Origin: Pyrinomonadaceae bacterium
GTDB lineage: Bacteria > Acidobacteriota > Blastocatellia > Pyrinomonadales > Pyrinomonadaceae
DNA length: 64,000 bases
Assembly (NCBI GenBank): GCA_030841105.1
Contig: JAVEDE010000117.1
Location: 1-64,000 of the forward strand
Direction of reading: 5' to 3'
Shown piece after piece: positions 45,511 through 53,110 of this stretch. A program made the position numbers and the translations under genes. Each line of letters starts with the position of its first letter. Positions within the stretch are counted from its first letter, which is position 1. Under the pieces are notes generated by a model. That model was given only the letters and a program-made list of their open reading frames with translations, was not told the origin of the DNA and ran no database searches.

Positions 45511-46998
45511 TTACTGTCCGGCCAGAATCAACTCCTGCATCTTGCGGCTGACGGGCGGCGAGCCGCCGCCGTAGTTGGACATGACGATGGCGGTGTAGCC
45601 GCTGTCGAGGAACATGTCGAGGTTGGAACTGATGCCGGAGAAGCCGCCGCTGTGGCCGACGATGCGGTTCTTCGTGTCCACGCCGAAGCCGTAGCCGTAT
45701 CGTGGCGAGTTGAGTTCGGGCTTGGCCGAGAGCAGTTGCTTGACGTACTCCGCACCGACAAGTTTGTTCGCGCGCAAGGCCGTGTCGAACTTCAACAGAT
45801 CGCCGACCGTCGAATAGCCGCCGCCCGCCGGGCCGCCGCGGATGACGTGCTGGAAGACGTTGTTGCGAAAGCGCGTCGTGCCGTCCTCGTTAAACTCTTT
45901 CTGGTAGCCGACTGCGAGGTTCGGCGTCACGAGGTCTAACTCGTAGGCGTCGGTGTTCGTCATCCCGGCGGGCTTGTAGATGTTTTCGCGCACGTAGTCG
46001 AAATAACTCTGCCCCGTCACCTTCTCGATGACCGCGCCGAGCACGAGCATGCCCGTGTTGCTATAAGCCCATTTCGTGCCCGGCTCGAAGGCGAGCGTCT
46101 CGCCCTCTGCGAGCGTCATCATCTCGTTGACGGTGCGGAAGCGTGCGCGCGACGACTCCATGAACTTCCGGTTGAAGTAGCTGCCGAGGCCGGAAGTGTG
46201 CGTCAGCAAATGTTTGATCTTGATCTTCTGCGCCGCCTCTTTGTTCGGAAACTCAGGGAGGAACTTCGAGAGCGAATCTTCAAACGAGAGCTTGCTGCGC
46301 TCTGCGAGTTGCGCGATGGCGACCGCCGTGAACATCTTGTTCATCGAGCCGAGGTTGAACTTCGTGTCAACGCGGTTCGCGATGCGGAAATCTTTGCTCG
46401 CCTCGCCGTAAGCGCGCTCGAAGAGAATTTTGCCGTCCTTCGCCAAGAGCACCGCGCCAGAGAACACGTCGGCCTCGGCCAACTTCTGCACGTAAGCTTC
46501 GAGTTCGCGCGCGCGTTCCGCGTCGGTCAACTTCTTCGCAGGGGCGCGCTCCGCGTCGGGCGCGTCCGCCGTGTCAACGTCAATGTCCGTGATGCGGTAC
46601 GGCGCGTCGGCTTCGACGTGCACGGCGAGGGTGTGCCACGCGCCCGTCAGGTTCGTGCGGATCAAGGCCGTCGCGTCCGTCGCGCTGCTCTTGCGAATGC
46701 CGCGAAACTCGATGCCGCGCGACTGGTCGCGCATGTAGGCGATGAAGTTGAGGTGCGCGCTCAAGGGCAGCTTGCCGAACTCGCCGCCATAGTTCTCGCG
46801 CACATAACTCTTCGTCGCCGCCGCGTCCGGCGTGTTGATGATCTTGATCAACTCGGCGACGCGGCGCGTGGCCGGAGTCTCGGCAGGCGCAGAGACGGGC
46901 TGCGCCTGCGGCTGCTGTGCCACGGCGACGGCCGACAGGCAGACGATTAACATGACCGCGCGGGCGGCCGGATTGATGACGGCTGAAATTTTTCTCAT
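45511..46998 (-). CDS. Secreted serine hydrolase, beta-lactamase/class C family
   Basis: 495 residues. The signal peptide ends near 'AVAVAQQ'. Residues ~35-150 are a nuclear-transport-factor-like extra domain. The class C domain has 'NLGSMNKMFTAVAIA' (SxxK), 'YSNTGMLVLG' (YxN) and 'GHSGGFSG' (HxG). Such proteins are often DD-peptidases or esterases; beta-lactamase activity is not implied. It converges with gyrA across the bidirectional terminator. Confidence 0.87.
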   Translation of the reverse strand: MRKISAVINPAARAVMLIVCLSAVAVAQQPQAQPVSAPAETPATRRVAELIKIINTPDAAATKSYVRENYGGEFGKLPLSAHLNFIAYMRDQSRGIEFRGIRKSSATDATALIRTNLTGAWHTLAVHVEADAPYRITDIDVDTADAPDAERAPAKKLTDAERARELEAYVQKLAEADVFSGAVLLAKDGKILFERAYGEASKDFRIANRVDTKFNLGSMNKMFTAVAIAQLAERSKLSFEDSLSKFLPEFPNKEAAQKIKIKHLLTHTSGLGSYFNRKFMESSRARFRTVNEMMTLAEGETLAFEPGTKWAYSNTGMLVLGAVIEKVTGQSYFDYVRENIYKPAGMTNTDAYELDLVTPNLAVGYQKEFNEDGTTRFRNNVFQHVIRGGPAGGGYSTVGDLLKFDTALRANKLVGAEYVKQLLSAKPELNSPRYGYGFGVDTKNRIVGHSGGFSGISSNLDMFLDSGYTAIVMSNYGGGSPPVSRKMQELILAGQ

Positions 46999-47141
46999 CG
47001 CTTGATTATCCTCGCTCGTTTCGTGTCGCGCTCGTCCGGGCGCGTTCGAGTTTTGAGTTGCGCGCCGTGGGGTGTTTGATGTTTCGTTTCCGCGGCGAGC
47101 GTAGAGACCGGGTGCGGGCTGTGGCTTCGCCGCTTCGTGCG

Positions 47142-47807
47142 TCAGCGGCGGCGACGCGGCGGCCTCGTCGTCGTCGTCACGGGTGCGTCCCGTTGTCGGA
47201 GCAGGCCATTCAGGATCAGATCGGCGATGTGCTCGGTCTTCTCTTTGATCTCGTCGCGCTCGCCGAGTTCGGTTGTGCTCAGGCTGTAGGGCAGGAGCGA
47301 GTTGGTGGCGTGGAGCAGCGCGAACGCGGTCGAGAGCGCATCCTTGACTTTGAAGACCCCGGCGCGCTTGCCCTCGCCGAGCACCTCCGCGAAGACGCGC
47401 GCCTCCTCTTCAAAATAACGCGCGCGCCGCGCCAGCAACTTCGGGCGCAAGGCGGCCAGCAGGTCGTTCAAACTCTGCGTGTAGTGCTGCACGCTGTCGA
47501 AGCGAAAGAGGACGCGCGCCACCAGCATCAGGCGCAGGCGGATCGCCACGTCGGCGTCTGTCCGCGCAATCGCCCACAGGCGCTCCTTCAGACGCTCGAC
47601 GATGCGGTCAACGTGCGACAGCGTGACCTCTTCCTTGCTCGTGAAGTGGAGATAGATCGTGCCCTTGCCGATGCCCGCCTCCTGCGCGATGTCGTCCACC
47701 GTCATCTTGCGGTAGCCGTAGCGCGCCAGCAGGTGGTCGGTCGCGTCGAGAATCGCCTCGCGCGTCTCTTCCCTCGTCAATGTGCTGACCATAACTTTCT
47801 GACCCAT
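47142..47807 (-). CDS. TetR-family transcriptional regulator
   Basis: 221 residues. The N-terminal HTH 'ILDATDHLLARYGYRKMTVDDIAQEAGIGKGTIYLHFTSKEEV' is canonical TetR. The ligand domain is all-helical and unassigned. ATG 47807 is taken; ATG 47792 is possible. The C-terminus is Thr/Arg-rich (TTTTRPPRRRR). No efflux gene is adjacent, so the target is unknown. Confidence 0.88.
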   Translation of the reverse strand: MGQKVMVSTLTREETREAILDATDHLLARYGYRKMTVDDIAQEAGIGKGTIYLHFTSKEEVTLSHVDRIVERLKERLWAIARTDADVAIRLRLMLVARVLFRFDSVQHYTQSLNDLLAALRPKLLARRARYFEEEARVFAEVLGEGKRAGVFKVKDALSTAFALLHATNSLLPYSLSTTELGERDEIKEKTEHIADLILNGLLRQRDAPVTTTTRPPRRRR

Positions 47808-47940
47808 GACCAAAAACGCCTTTCAGTCATAATTACGCCTGACGGGACGCGTAGTTCCAAACTTTTTCAAGCGTCCTTCAAGTTGACGTGAGGCGGGTTT
47901 TGCAGTTGAGCGCGGCTCGCAGCGAAAGCGACGCAGAGGT

Positions 47941-48024
47941 TAACGATGAAGCAGGAACGCGGAACAATGAACTGAAAGTAACTGTCTTCAGTTCATCGCT
48001 CCACGTTCTGACTTCACCGTTTCT
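47941..48024. repeat. Heptad-type palindromic element, GGAACGC/GAACAAT family
   Basis: GTTAACGATGAAGCAGGAACGCGGAACAATGAACTGAAG pairs with CTTCAGTTCATCGCTCCACGTTCTGACTTCACCG. The arms are less well preserved than in the GTGACAA family. Confidence 0.65.
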
Positions 48025-48045
48025 CGCTTCCTTCCGCGCGGCCGT

Positions 48046-48690
48046 TCAGTTCGAGGCGGCGACGGCGTTGAGGTATTTCTCCGACAGTTCGCTTTGACAC
48101 GTGATGCAGATGTCCAACTCGCGCAGGAGGCCGTCTTCGAGGCCGTAAATCCAACCGTGGACGGCCAACTCCTGCCCGCGCTCCCACGCGCTCTGCACGA
48201 TAGTCGTCCGGCTCACGTTCAAGACCTGCTCGATCACGTTCAACTCGCAGAGCGTGCGGAAACGCGCCGTGTCGTCGGCCAACGCGTCGAGCGCGGCGGC
48301 GTGCTGGTGCTTCACGTCTTGCACGTGCCTGAGCCAGTTGTCAATCAATCCGTACTTGCTGTTGTCGAGCGCGGCCTTCACGCCGCCGCAGCCGTAATGC
48401 CCGCACACGATAATGTGCTTCACCTTGAGCACCTCCACGGCGTATTGAATCACCGCGAGGCAGTTGAGATCGGTGTGGACGACGACGTTCGCCACGTTGC
48501 GGTGGACGAACATCTCTCCCGGCAGAAGTCCGACGATCTCGTTCGCGGACACGCGACTGTCCGAACAGCCGATCCACAGATAGCTCGGCGACTGTTGCTG
48601 CGAGAGACGTTTGAAGAAGTCGGGATCGGCATCCGTCATTTTCTTCGCCCACGTGCGGTTGCGTTCAAGCAAGTGTTCTAAGTTTTCCAT
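48046..48690 (-). CDS. can: Beta-class carbonic anhydrase
   Basis: 214 residues. Zinc ligands Cys-Asp ('IGCSDSRVSANEI') and His/Cys ('VCGHYGCGGVKAAL') are complete, and the family lengths agree. It interconverts CO2 and bicarbonate in the cytoplasm. The ATG is four bases after the moaDE stop, so it is the last gene of the operon LON-domain - moaDE - can. Confidence 0.94.
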   Translation of the reverse strand: MENLEHLLERNRTWAKKMTDADPDFFKRLSQQQSPSYLWIGCSDSRVSANEIVGLLPGEMFVHRNVANVVVHTDLNCLAVIQYAVEVLKVKHIIVCGHYGCGGVKAALDNSKYGLIDNWLRHVQDVKHQHAAALDALADDTARFRTLCELNVIEQVLNVSRTTIVQSAWERGQELAVHGWIYGLEDGLLRELDICITCQSELSEKYLNAVAASN

Positions 48691-48694
48691 TGTC

Positions 48695-49510
48695 TTAAAC
48701 GGCGGGCGCGCCTTCGCCTTCGACCCAGACTTCGCCGCCCGCGAAAAACTCCTTTTTCCAGATTGGGACAGTGCGTTTGAGTTCGCGGATCGCCCATTCG
48801 CACGCCTCGAACGCGGCGCGGCGGTGCGGCGCGCTCACCGAGATGACGACCGAAGTCTCGCCGATCTCCAGACGCCCCGTGCGATGCACGATGCCGACGT
48901 GTGCGATCTCGAATTTCTTGTGCGCCTCTTGGCCGAGCCGTCGCATCTCGCCGAGCGCCATCGGCGCGTAGGCTTCGTAGACGAGGTACAAAGTCTCGCC
49001 GCGGCCGCGTGTGAATTGGCGCGCGTAGCCGTCGAGCGTGACGGTCGCGCCGCAACGCGCGGGCACGACGCGTCGCGCGACCGCGCCGACGTTGATGGGG
49101 TCGGTAGTCAGTTCAAAAAAATCTTTCGACGCCGCGCCCTGCTCGTCTTCCACCGTGCCATGCTCGTCGTCAGGTTCGTCTCTCTTCCCTTGTTGCGCCC
49201 CGGCGTCCGCGCCGCCGCTGACGGGCGGGAAGATGGCGATCTCGTCGCCCGCGCGCACCTCCGCCCCAGCTCCCGCGTATTCCTCATTGACCGCGACGAG
49301 GAGCGAACGGCCGAAGCGTCGGAGCGCGGGATGCGCCTCCAAGACTTCCGCGAAGACGCTCGCGGCCGTGGCGGGTGTGCCGACTTCGAGTTGCTCCTCT
49401 TCGCGCCCCGTCTCTTCGCGCGCCGCGCCGAAATAGAGCAGGCGCACGCGGATCGTCTCGCGCGCGCTGCCGCGTTGGGGTTGTTTGAGATCGCCGCTGG
49501 TAGAAGTCAT
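48695..49510 (-). CDS. Molybdopterin synthase fusion, MoaD-MoaE
   Basis: 271 residues. Residues ~20-100 are MoaD (ubiquitin-like), including 'VRLLYFGAAREETG' and the tail 'DEIAIFPPVSGG'. A ~35-residue acidic linker follows, then MoaE ('TTDPINVGAVARRVV...CGATVTLDGYAR', 'AHVGIVHRTGRLEIGETSVVISV', 'VPIWKKEFF'). MoaD must have a free C-terminal Gly-Gly for sulfur loading, so the fusion is expected to be cleaved after GG, as known for mycobacterial MoaX. Its ATG overlaps the stop of the LON-domain gene (ATGA). No other moa gene is nearby. Confidence 0.9.
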   Translation of the reverse strand: MTSTSGDLKQPQRGSARETIRVRLLYFGAAREETGREEEQLEVGTPATAASVFAEVLEAHPALRRFGRSLLVAVNEEYAGAGAEVRAGDEIAIFPPVSGGADAGAQQGKRDEPDDEHGTVEDEQGAASKDFFELTTDPINVGAVARRVVPARCGATVTLDGYARQFTRGRGETLYLVYEAYAPMALGEMRRLGQEAHKKFEIAHVGIVHRTGRLEIGETSVVISVSAPHRRAAFEACEWAIRELKRTVPIWKKEFFAGGEVWVEGEGAPAV

Positions 49511-50211
49511 TCTTCGAGGTTCGGGTGTCGGCCGCCGTGGCCGTTGCCCTTGGCGAGTTTATGGGTGCGCGCGCGCTCCTCGTAGTTGCCGACGACTTGC
49601 GCGAGCAGCGTCGAGATACGTTCGAGTCGCTCCGCGCCGGAGCGCAGTTCGAGCAGACCTTGCTTGGCCTCGGCGTCGAGTTCCATCGCGGCGGCGACGA
49701 GGAACGAGAGCCGTTCGGGTTCGGCGTCGGGCAGATCGGGGAGACTGGCGCGGTCGTCGTTCAAAGAGCGCACGGCGCGCGCGATGCGCGTGAAGAGTTC
49801 CGCGACCTGCCGTGCACGCGCTGCGAGCAACTCGTCGTCCTCACGCTCGTCTTCAAAAAACTCGACGCGGCCGATGAGGTAAGGCTCGCCGAGTTCGACG
49901 TACTCAAGGACGCGGTAACGGACGAGGCCGACGGTCAGAATGTTGGAACGCCCATCTGCCAGCAGTTGCGACTCGACGACTTCGGCCGCGCAGCCGACAT
50001 GGCCGACGGGCGGGCGCGTGTTGGTGGCCGTGTTCAAGTCGAAGTAAGACAGCCCGAACAAGTTGTTGCCCGCGCGCACGTCGGCGAGCATTTGGCGATA
50101 ACGCTCCTCGAAGATGTGGAGCGGCAGCGGCACGCCCGGAAACAGCACCAGCGGCAACGGGAACAGCGGCAACACGCTCACGCCGCGCACTCTCTCGAAT
50201 GAATCTGTCAT
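49507..50211 (-). CDS. LON peptidase N-terminal-like substrate-binding protein
   Basis: 234 residues from ATG 50211 (MTDSFERVRGVSVLPLFPLP). The LON_substr_bdg domain is recognisable: 'LPLFPLPLVLFPGVPLPLHIFEERYRQML', 'VGCAAEVVES' and 'GLVRYRVLEY'. There is no AAA+ or protease domain, as in the stand-alone family of bacteria. The role is unknown. First gene of an operon with moaDE and can; the longer track start is repeat-derived. Confidence 0.88.
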   Translation of the reverse strand: MTDSFERVRGVSVLPLFPLPLVLFPGVPLPLHIFEERYRQMLADVRAGNNLFGLSYFDLNTATNTRPPVGHVGCAAEVVESQLLADGRSNILTVGLVRYRVLEYVELGEPYLIGRVEFFEDEREDDELLAARARQVAELFTRIARAVRSLNDDRASLPDLPDAEPERLSFLVAAAMELDAEAKQGLLELRSGAERLERISTLLAQVVGNYEERARTHKLAKGNGHGGRHPNLEE

Positions 50212-50218
50212 TTTTGAA

Positions 50219-50305
50219 TAGTGACGAGTGAGGAGTGACAAGTGACGAGCAAAGGCAAGTTTTGTTGTTTCAACTCGTCACTCGTCACCCGTCACTCGTC
50301 GCTGC
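50219..50305. repeat. Heptad-arm palindromic element, GTGACAA family
   Basis: AGTGACGAGTGAGGAGTGACAAGTGACGAG pairs with CTCGTCACTCGTCACCCGTCACTCGTCGCT. The right arm encodes the last residues (TSDG) and stop of sbcD. Confidence 0.9.
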
Positions 50306-51712
50306 TTTCAATGCGTTTCGCTCGATGGCCTGAAGCGCGCTGGCGGAGGCGACGAGTTCCCCTTCGTCGGCCGCGCCCGTTCGGGCGTGCATGGCTTCAT
50401 CGCCGCTGCCCGTCAAGGTCGCGTGCGCGCCGTCCGTTTGTGTGGCGGCGAGTTCGAGTTGTTGTTCGATGAGACTCAGGATTTTTTCGGGCGACTCGTC
50501 GCCGAGCGCGAGGCGTTTGGCTTCGAGCGTGAGCGCGGCCATGTCGTGAGCGCGGCCGCGGAAGCGTATGTCGCGCGTGATGAGGTCTTCGATGATGCGG
50601 CGTTCGCGCACCTGCCGCGACGCGTCCGAATCGAGTCCGGCGGCGACGGCGTACTCGACGGGCACGCTGCGGTTGCTGATCATGATGTGGAGCGCGCCGG
50701 TCAACGCGCGCGCCTCATCGCGCAGGCGCGGGATGTCGAGCAGCGAGTTTTTGAAACCGAGGTGGCCGCGCAAATTGATCTCGATGATCGGCGCAGGCGT
50801 CGTGTCGCGCTCCGGGTCGTGCGCGCGCGCTTCGAGGCGGATCACTTCCAAGACACCCGCGTGGACGGCTTCGGCGTCGGGCACGCCGGACACGTCGAAG
50901 TTGAGACGCTGGAACGGCCGTTGCGTGTAGTCGCGCGAATGCTCGGCGGTGACGCGCCCCGCCGCGTCAACCTCGACGAGATAAAGGCCGCGCTCCTCTT
51001 TGAACTCGTCAATCGTGCAGGCTTCGAGCGAGCCGGGGTTGAACGCCCAGTCCTCGATCTCGAAACGCTTGTGCGTGTGGCCGAGCGCGACGTAATCAAC
51101 GAGCGCGCGCAGTTCCTTCATGCGCGAGATGGAGAGCGCGGGGATGTTCGGGCGGTTGAGTTGGCCTTCCACGTCCGTGTGCAGCATCAGGATATTGAAC
51201 AGCCCCTCGCCGCGCGCGTCGCGCAGCGCGTCCACGACGAGCGGCACGGCGGCGTTCGTCGAAGTGCCGAACCAGTGCGTGCCGAAGATGCGCGCGCCCG
51301 CGATGTCTATGTAAGAGCCGCTGCGCTCATCTTCGTTCCAAGGGACGAGGCGGAAGCCGTCGCGCGTGTCCGGCTCTAACAGGATGAGGTAGCCCCACTG
51401 CGAGAGCGAGCGCATCCAACTGAAACGGTTGACGGCGTCCGACTCGTGCTGATCGTGATTGCCCTCGATGGCGACGACGGGGATGCCCGCCTCCTTCAAC
51501 ATCTGGAGGCCGATGATGGCGTGGTTCATCGCCTGCGGATCAACTTTACGCGAGTTGAAGAAGTCGCCGCAGATGAGCACGAAGTCCACGGCGTTCGGCA
51601 GCGCGTGGCGCGCGATCACGTCGCTCCAAGCGCGGAAAAAATCGGCCGTGCGCTCCTCCACATTGTAGCGACGGCAGCCGAGATGTATGTCTGCGAGATG
51701 AAGAAATTTCAT
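50285..51712 (-). CDS. sbcD: SbcD/Mre11-like DNA repair nuclease
   Basis: 475 residues from ATG 51712 (MKFLHLADIHLGCRRYN). Phosphoesterase motifs: 'LHLADIHLG', 'LICGDFFNSRKV', 'AIEGNHDQHE', 'LMLHTDVEG' and 'VALGHTHKRFE', so both metals can be bound. With SbcC/Rad50 it would open hairpins and trim DNA ends. The Rad50-like gene is at 12.8 kb, not adjacent. The region after residue ~300 is longer than E. coli SbcD and its C-terminus overlaps a palindromic element; this is striking since SbcCD cuts exactly such hairpins. Confidence 0.9.
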   Translation of the reverse strand: MKFLHLADIHLGCRRYNVEERTADFFRAWSDVIARHALPNAVDFVLICGDFFNSRKVDPQAMNHAIIGLQMLKEAGIPVVAIEGNHDQHESDAVNRFSWMRSLSQWGYLILLEPDTRDGFRLVPWNEDERSGSYIDIAGARIFGTHWFGTSTNAAVPLVVDALRDARGEGLFNILMLHTDVEGQLNRPNIPALSISRMKELRALVDYVALGHTHKRFEIEDWAFNPGSLEACTIDEFKEERGLYLVEVDAAGRVTAEHSRDYTQRPFQRLNFDVSGVPDAEAVHAGVLEVIRLEARAHDPERDTTPAPIIEINLRGHLGFKNSLLDIPRLRDEARALTGALHIMISNRSVPVEYAVAAGLDSDASRQVRERRIIEDLITRDIRFRGRAHDMAALTLEAKRLALGDESPEKILSLIEQQLELAATQTDGAHATLTGSGDEAMHARTGAADEGELVASASALQAIERNALKAATSDG

Positions 51713-51799
51713 AATAATCACGACGAAAGCGCGCGGGCTGACGAACCCGGCGGGGGCGGCGAACGCGTGCGCTGTCGTGTGACTATTATACCTTAAAGA

Positions 51800-51885
51800 C
51801 AGTGACAAGTGACGAGTGAGAGGTGACAAGTTAAGGCAGAAATCTTGTCTTTAACTTGTCACCTGTCACTCGTCACTTGTCACTT
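51800..51885. repeat. Heptad-arm palindromic element, GTGACAA family
   Basis: AGTGACAAGTGACGAGTGAGAGGTGACAAGTTAA with right arm TTAACTTGTCACCTGTCACTCGTCACTTGTCACTT, nearly perfect 33-bp arms, 18-nt loop. It lies directly downstream of a minus-strand terminator-like hairpin. Confidence 0.92.
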
Positions 51886-51943
51886 AAAAAAGATGAAGCC
51901 CCCGCGACTCTGGGAATGAGTCAAATTTGGAAGCGGGGGCTTC
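51884..51943 (-). terminator. Y-shaped terminator hairpin of the candidate RNA
   Basis: The 11-bp stem 51895-51905/51933-51943 holds an inner 5-bp stem and is followed on the minus strand by a run of six T. Confidence 0.75.
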
Positions 51944-52075
51944 GGCTCCGGGCGGCGGCAGAAGGGAATACCGTATGTGCGCGGAGCGCAACGGTCTCTC
52001 GTGAAGGGGACGAGAGCCGAACTCGTAAAATCTCTCAAAGAGCTACACTGGCGGGCGCGGCGGTAGTGGGGAGTT
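51884..52075 (-). ncRNA. Candidate small structured RNA ending in a terminator
   Basis: On the minus strand this orphan region has the stems CTCTCGT/ACGAGAG and GCTCCG/CGGAGC. It ends with GAAGCCCCCGC/GCGGGGGCTTC (11 bp, enclosing GACTC/GAGTC), followed by ATCTTTTTT. The plus-strand ORF of 73 aa in the track shows no protein-like features. I could not match it to 6S, tmRNA, RNase P or any riboswitch known to me. The 5' end is not defined. Confidence 0.4.
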
Positions 52076-52087
52076 GACCGCCGCGCC
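52054..52087. other. Perfect 11-bp GC-rich hairpin
   Basis: GGCGCGGCGGT and ACCGCCGCGCC flank AGTGGGGAGTTG. It lies between the candidate RNA and the 73-aa protein gene; it may end the latter's transcript. Confidence 0.6.
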
Positions 52088-52110
52088 GGCGACCGTGAGG
52101 ACAGTAATTG

Positions 52111-52332
52111 TCAACGACCGTGTTTCTGTCCTTGCGCCGTCCGCAGTAACTGTGAGGCTGCGACGGCATCGCACATAATCTTGTTGAGGGCATCTATGGC
52201 CGGGCGTGCGACGTGCTCGGAAATCTTCTTGCGCGCCAGTTGGAGCAACACCCCGCGGATCTCGGCGGGGGTCAGTTCGCCGTCGGGACTCTCCTCAAGT
52301 TTTTTCAATAACGCTTTCAAAAAACTCACCAC
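52111..52332 (-). CDS. Small hypothetical protein
   Basis: 73 residues with GTG start. It is amphipathic-helical: 'VSFLKALLKKLEESPDGELTPAEIRGVLLQLARKKI'. No Cys pairs and no membrane segment. The 'ELTPAEIRGVLLQLARKK' part looks like a helix-turn-helix-sized unit but without a diagnostic pattern. It lies 43 bp after the receiver gene on the same strand, so it could be cotranscribed from the sigma-54 promoter. Function unknown. Confidence 0.5.
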   Translation of the reverse strand: MVSFLKALLKKLEESPDGELTPAEIRGVLLQLARKKISEHVARPAIDALNKIMCDAVAASQLLRTAQGQKHGR

Positions 52333-52375
52333 CTAACCGTATATGAAATCGAGGCTCGTTTCATTACTAAACTTT

Positions 52376-52768
52376 TCAGGCCGCTTCGAGCCGCGCGGCG
52401 AGCGTCGAATGGCGCACGGTCGTGAGCAACTGTTCGACGTCGAGGGGCTTCGACAGGAAACCGTCCGCGCCCTGTTGGAAACATGCCTTCTTCGTCTCGA
52501 TGCTCTCGTCGGAACTGACGATGTAGACCTTCGAGGACGGGCACTGCTCCTTGAGATAGTCGAGGATGCGCAGGCCGACTTCGGGCGAATCAAGCACGGG
52601 GGGCATGTGCAGATCGAGTATGGAGATGACCGGCTCGAAGTGCGTCGCGTGGCGCATGGCGGAGGGAAAGTCGCTCGCCGTCGTCACGTCGTACTCGTCG
52701 CAGAGCGTCCAGTAAAGTTGCTGTCTGATGGCGGTTTCGTCGTCAACGATGAGAAGTTTCGGTTTCAA
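52376..52768 (-). CDS. Single-domain response regulator under a sigma-54 promoter
   Basis: 130 residues, receiver only. The acidic pocket is 'LLIVDDETAIRQQLYW', the phospho-Asp lies in 'ISILDLHMPP', and 'VSSDES' (Ser) and 'LSKPLDV' (Lys) follow. The 'LDLHMPPVLDSPEVGLRILDYL' pattern is close to the '[19 protein letters not shown]' of the neighbouring sigma-54 activator, suggesting duplication of its receiver. A consensus -24/-12 promoter is about 100 nt upstream, so the adjacent activator may drive it. Confidence 0.88.
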   Translation of the reverse strand: MKPKLLIVDDETAIRQQLYWTLCDEYDVTTASDFPSAMRHATHFEPVISILDLHMPPVLDSPEVGLRILDYLKEQCPSSKVYIVSSDESIETKKACFQQGADGFLSKPLDVEQLLTTVRHSTLAARLEAA

Positions 52769-52871
52769 CGTCTTGGTTCCTTTCCGCCACTCGCGCCTTT
52801 AGTAGAGCGTGCCTGCCACTGACTCTGAATAACTTTTCAACTCACTTCCTGTCTTACGCCGAACATACATC

Positions 52872-52886
52872 GCAACGCGCGTGCCA
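52872..52886 (-). promoter_or_regulatory. Sigma-54 (-24/-12) promoter
   Basis: On the minus strand the sequence is TGGCAC-GCGCG-TTGC, an exact match to the consensus TGGCAC-N5-TTGC. Transcription would start near 52860, giving a leader of about 90 nt before the receiver gene. Confidence 0.8.
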
Positions 52887-52971
52887 CAAGCCGCGCGCGA
52901 CGCAAAACAACCGTTTGCGCCGCAATCGCGCACTAACGGCCTGAACCGACGAGTCGCATGTGTGAACTAGA

Positions 52972-53002
52972 GTAGACAGGCGGGCGGCCGTGTGTAGACA
53001 GG
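52972..53002. promoter_or_regulatory. Possible enhancer (UAS) direct repeats for the sigma-54 activator
   Basis: GTAGACAGG occurs at 52972-52980 and 52994-53002, 22 bp apart (about two helical turns), roughly 85-130 bp upstream of the -24/-12 promoter, the usual place for activator binding. Confidence 0.4.
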
Positions 53003-53015
53003 AGAGGACGGACAG

Positions 53016-53100
53016 AAGTAGATCGTGAATCGTCAATCGTGAATAGAAAGAACTGAGTTTTATCTATTCGCGATTGACGATTCACGATTCACGGCTTTTG
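53016..53100. repeat. Heptad-arm palindromic element, TGAATCG family
   Basis: GTAGATCGTGAATCGTCAATCGTGAATAG pairs with CTATTCGCGATTGACGATTCACGATTCAC across about 18 nt, just before the activator's stop codon. Confidence 0.9.
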
Positions 53101-53110
53101 ATTCATCCCT

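Larger units (their letters stand above)
52769..53110. other. Regulatory region between the receiver and the sigma-54 activator
   Basis: 342 bp with a consensus sigma-54 promoter, a direct repeat that may be an activator site, and a TGAATCG-type palindrome beside the end of the activator gene. No further gene is seen. Confidence 0.7.

Noticed and set aside
45511-46998. An antibiotic-resistance beta-lactamase
   Set aside because: The SxxK, YxN and HxG motifs are shared with many DD-peptidases and esterases, and the extra N-terminal domain is not typical of AmpC enzymes.
51856-52077. A 73-aa plus-strand protein (MSPVTRHLSLKKDEAP...)
   Set aside because: Its start is repeat-derived and the rest covers stems of a terminator-ended structure; no ribosome-binding site or protein-like pattern.
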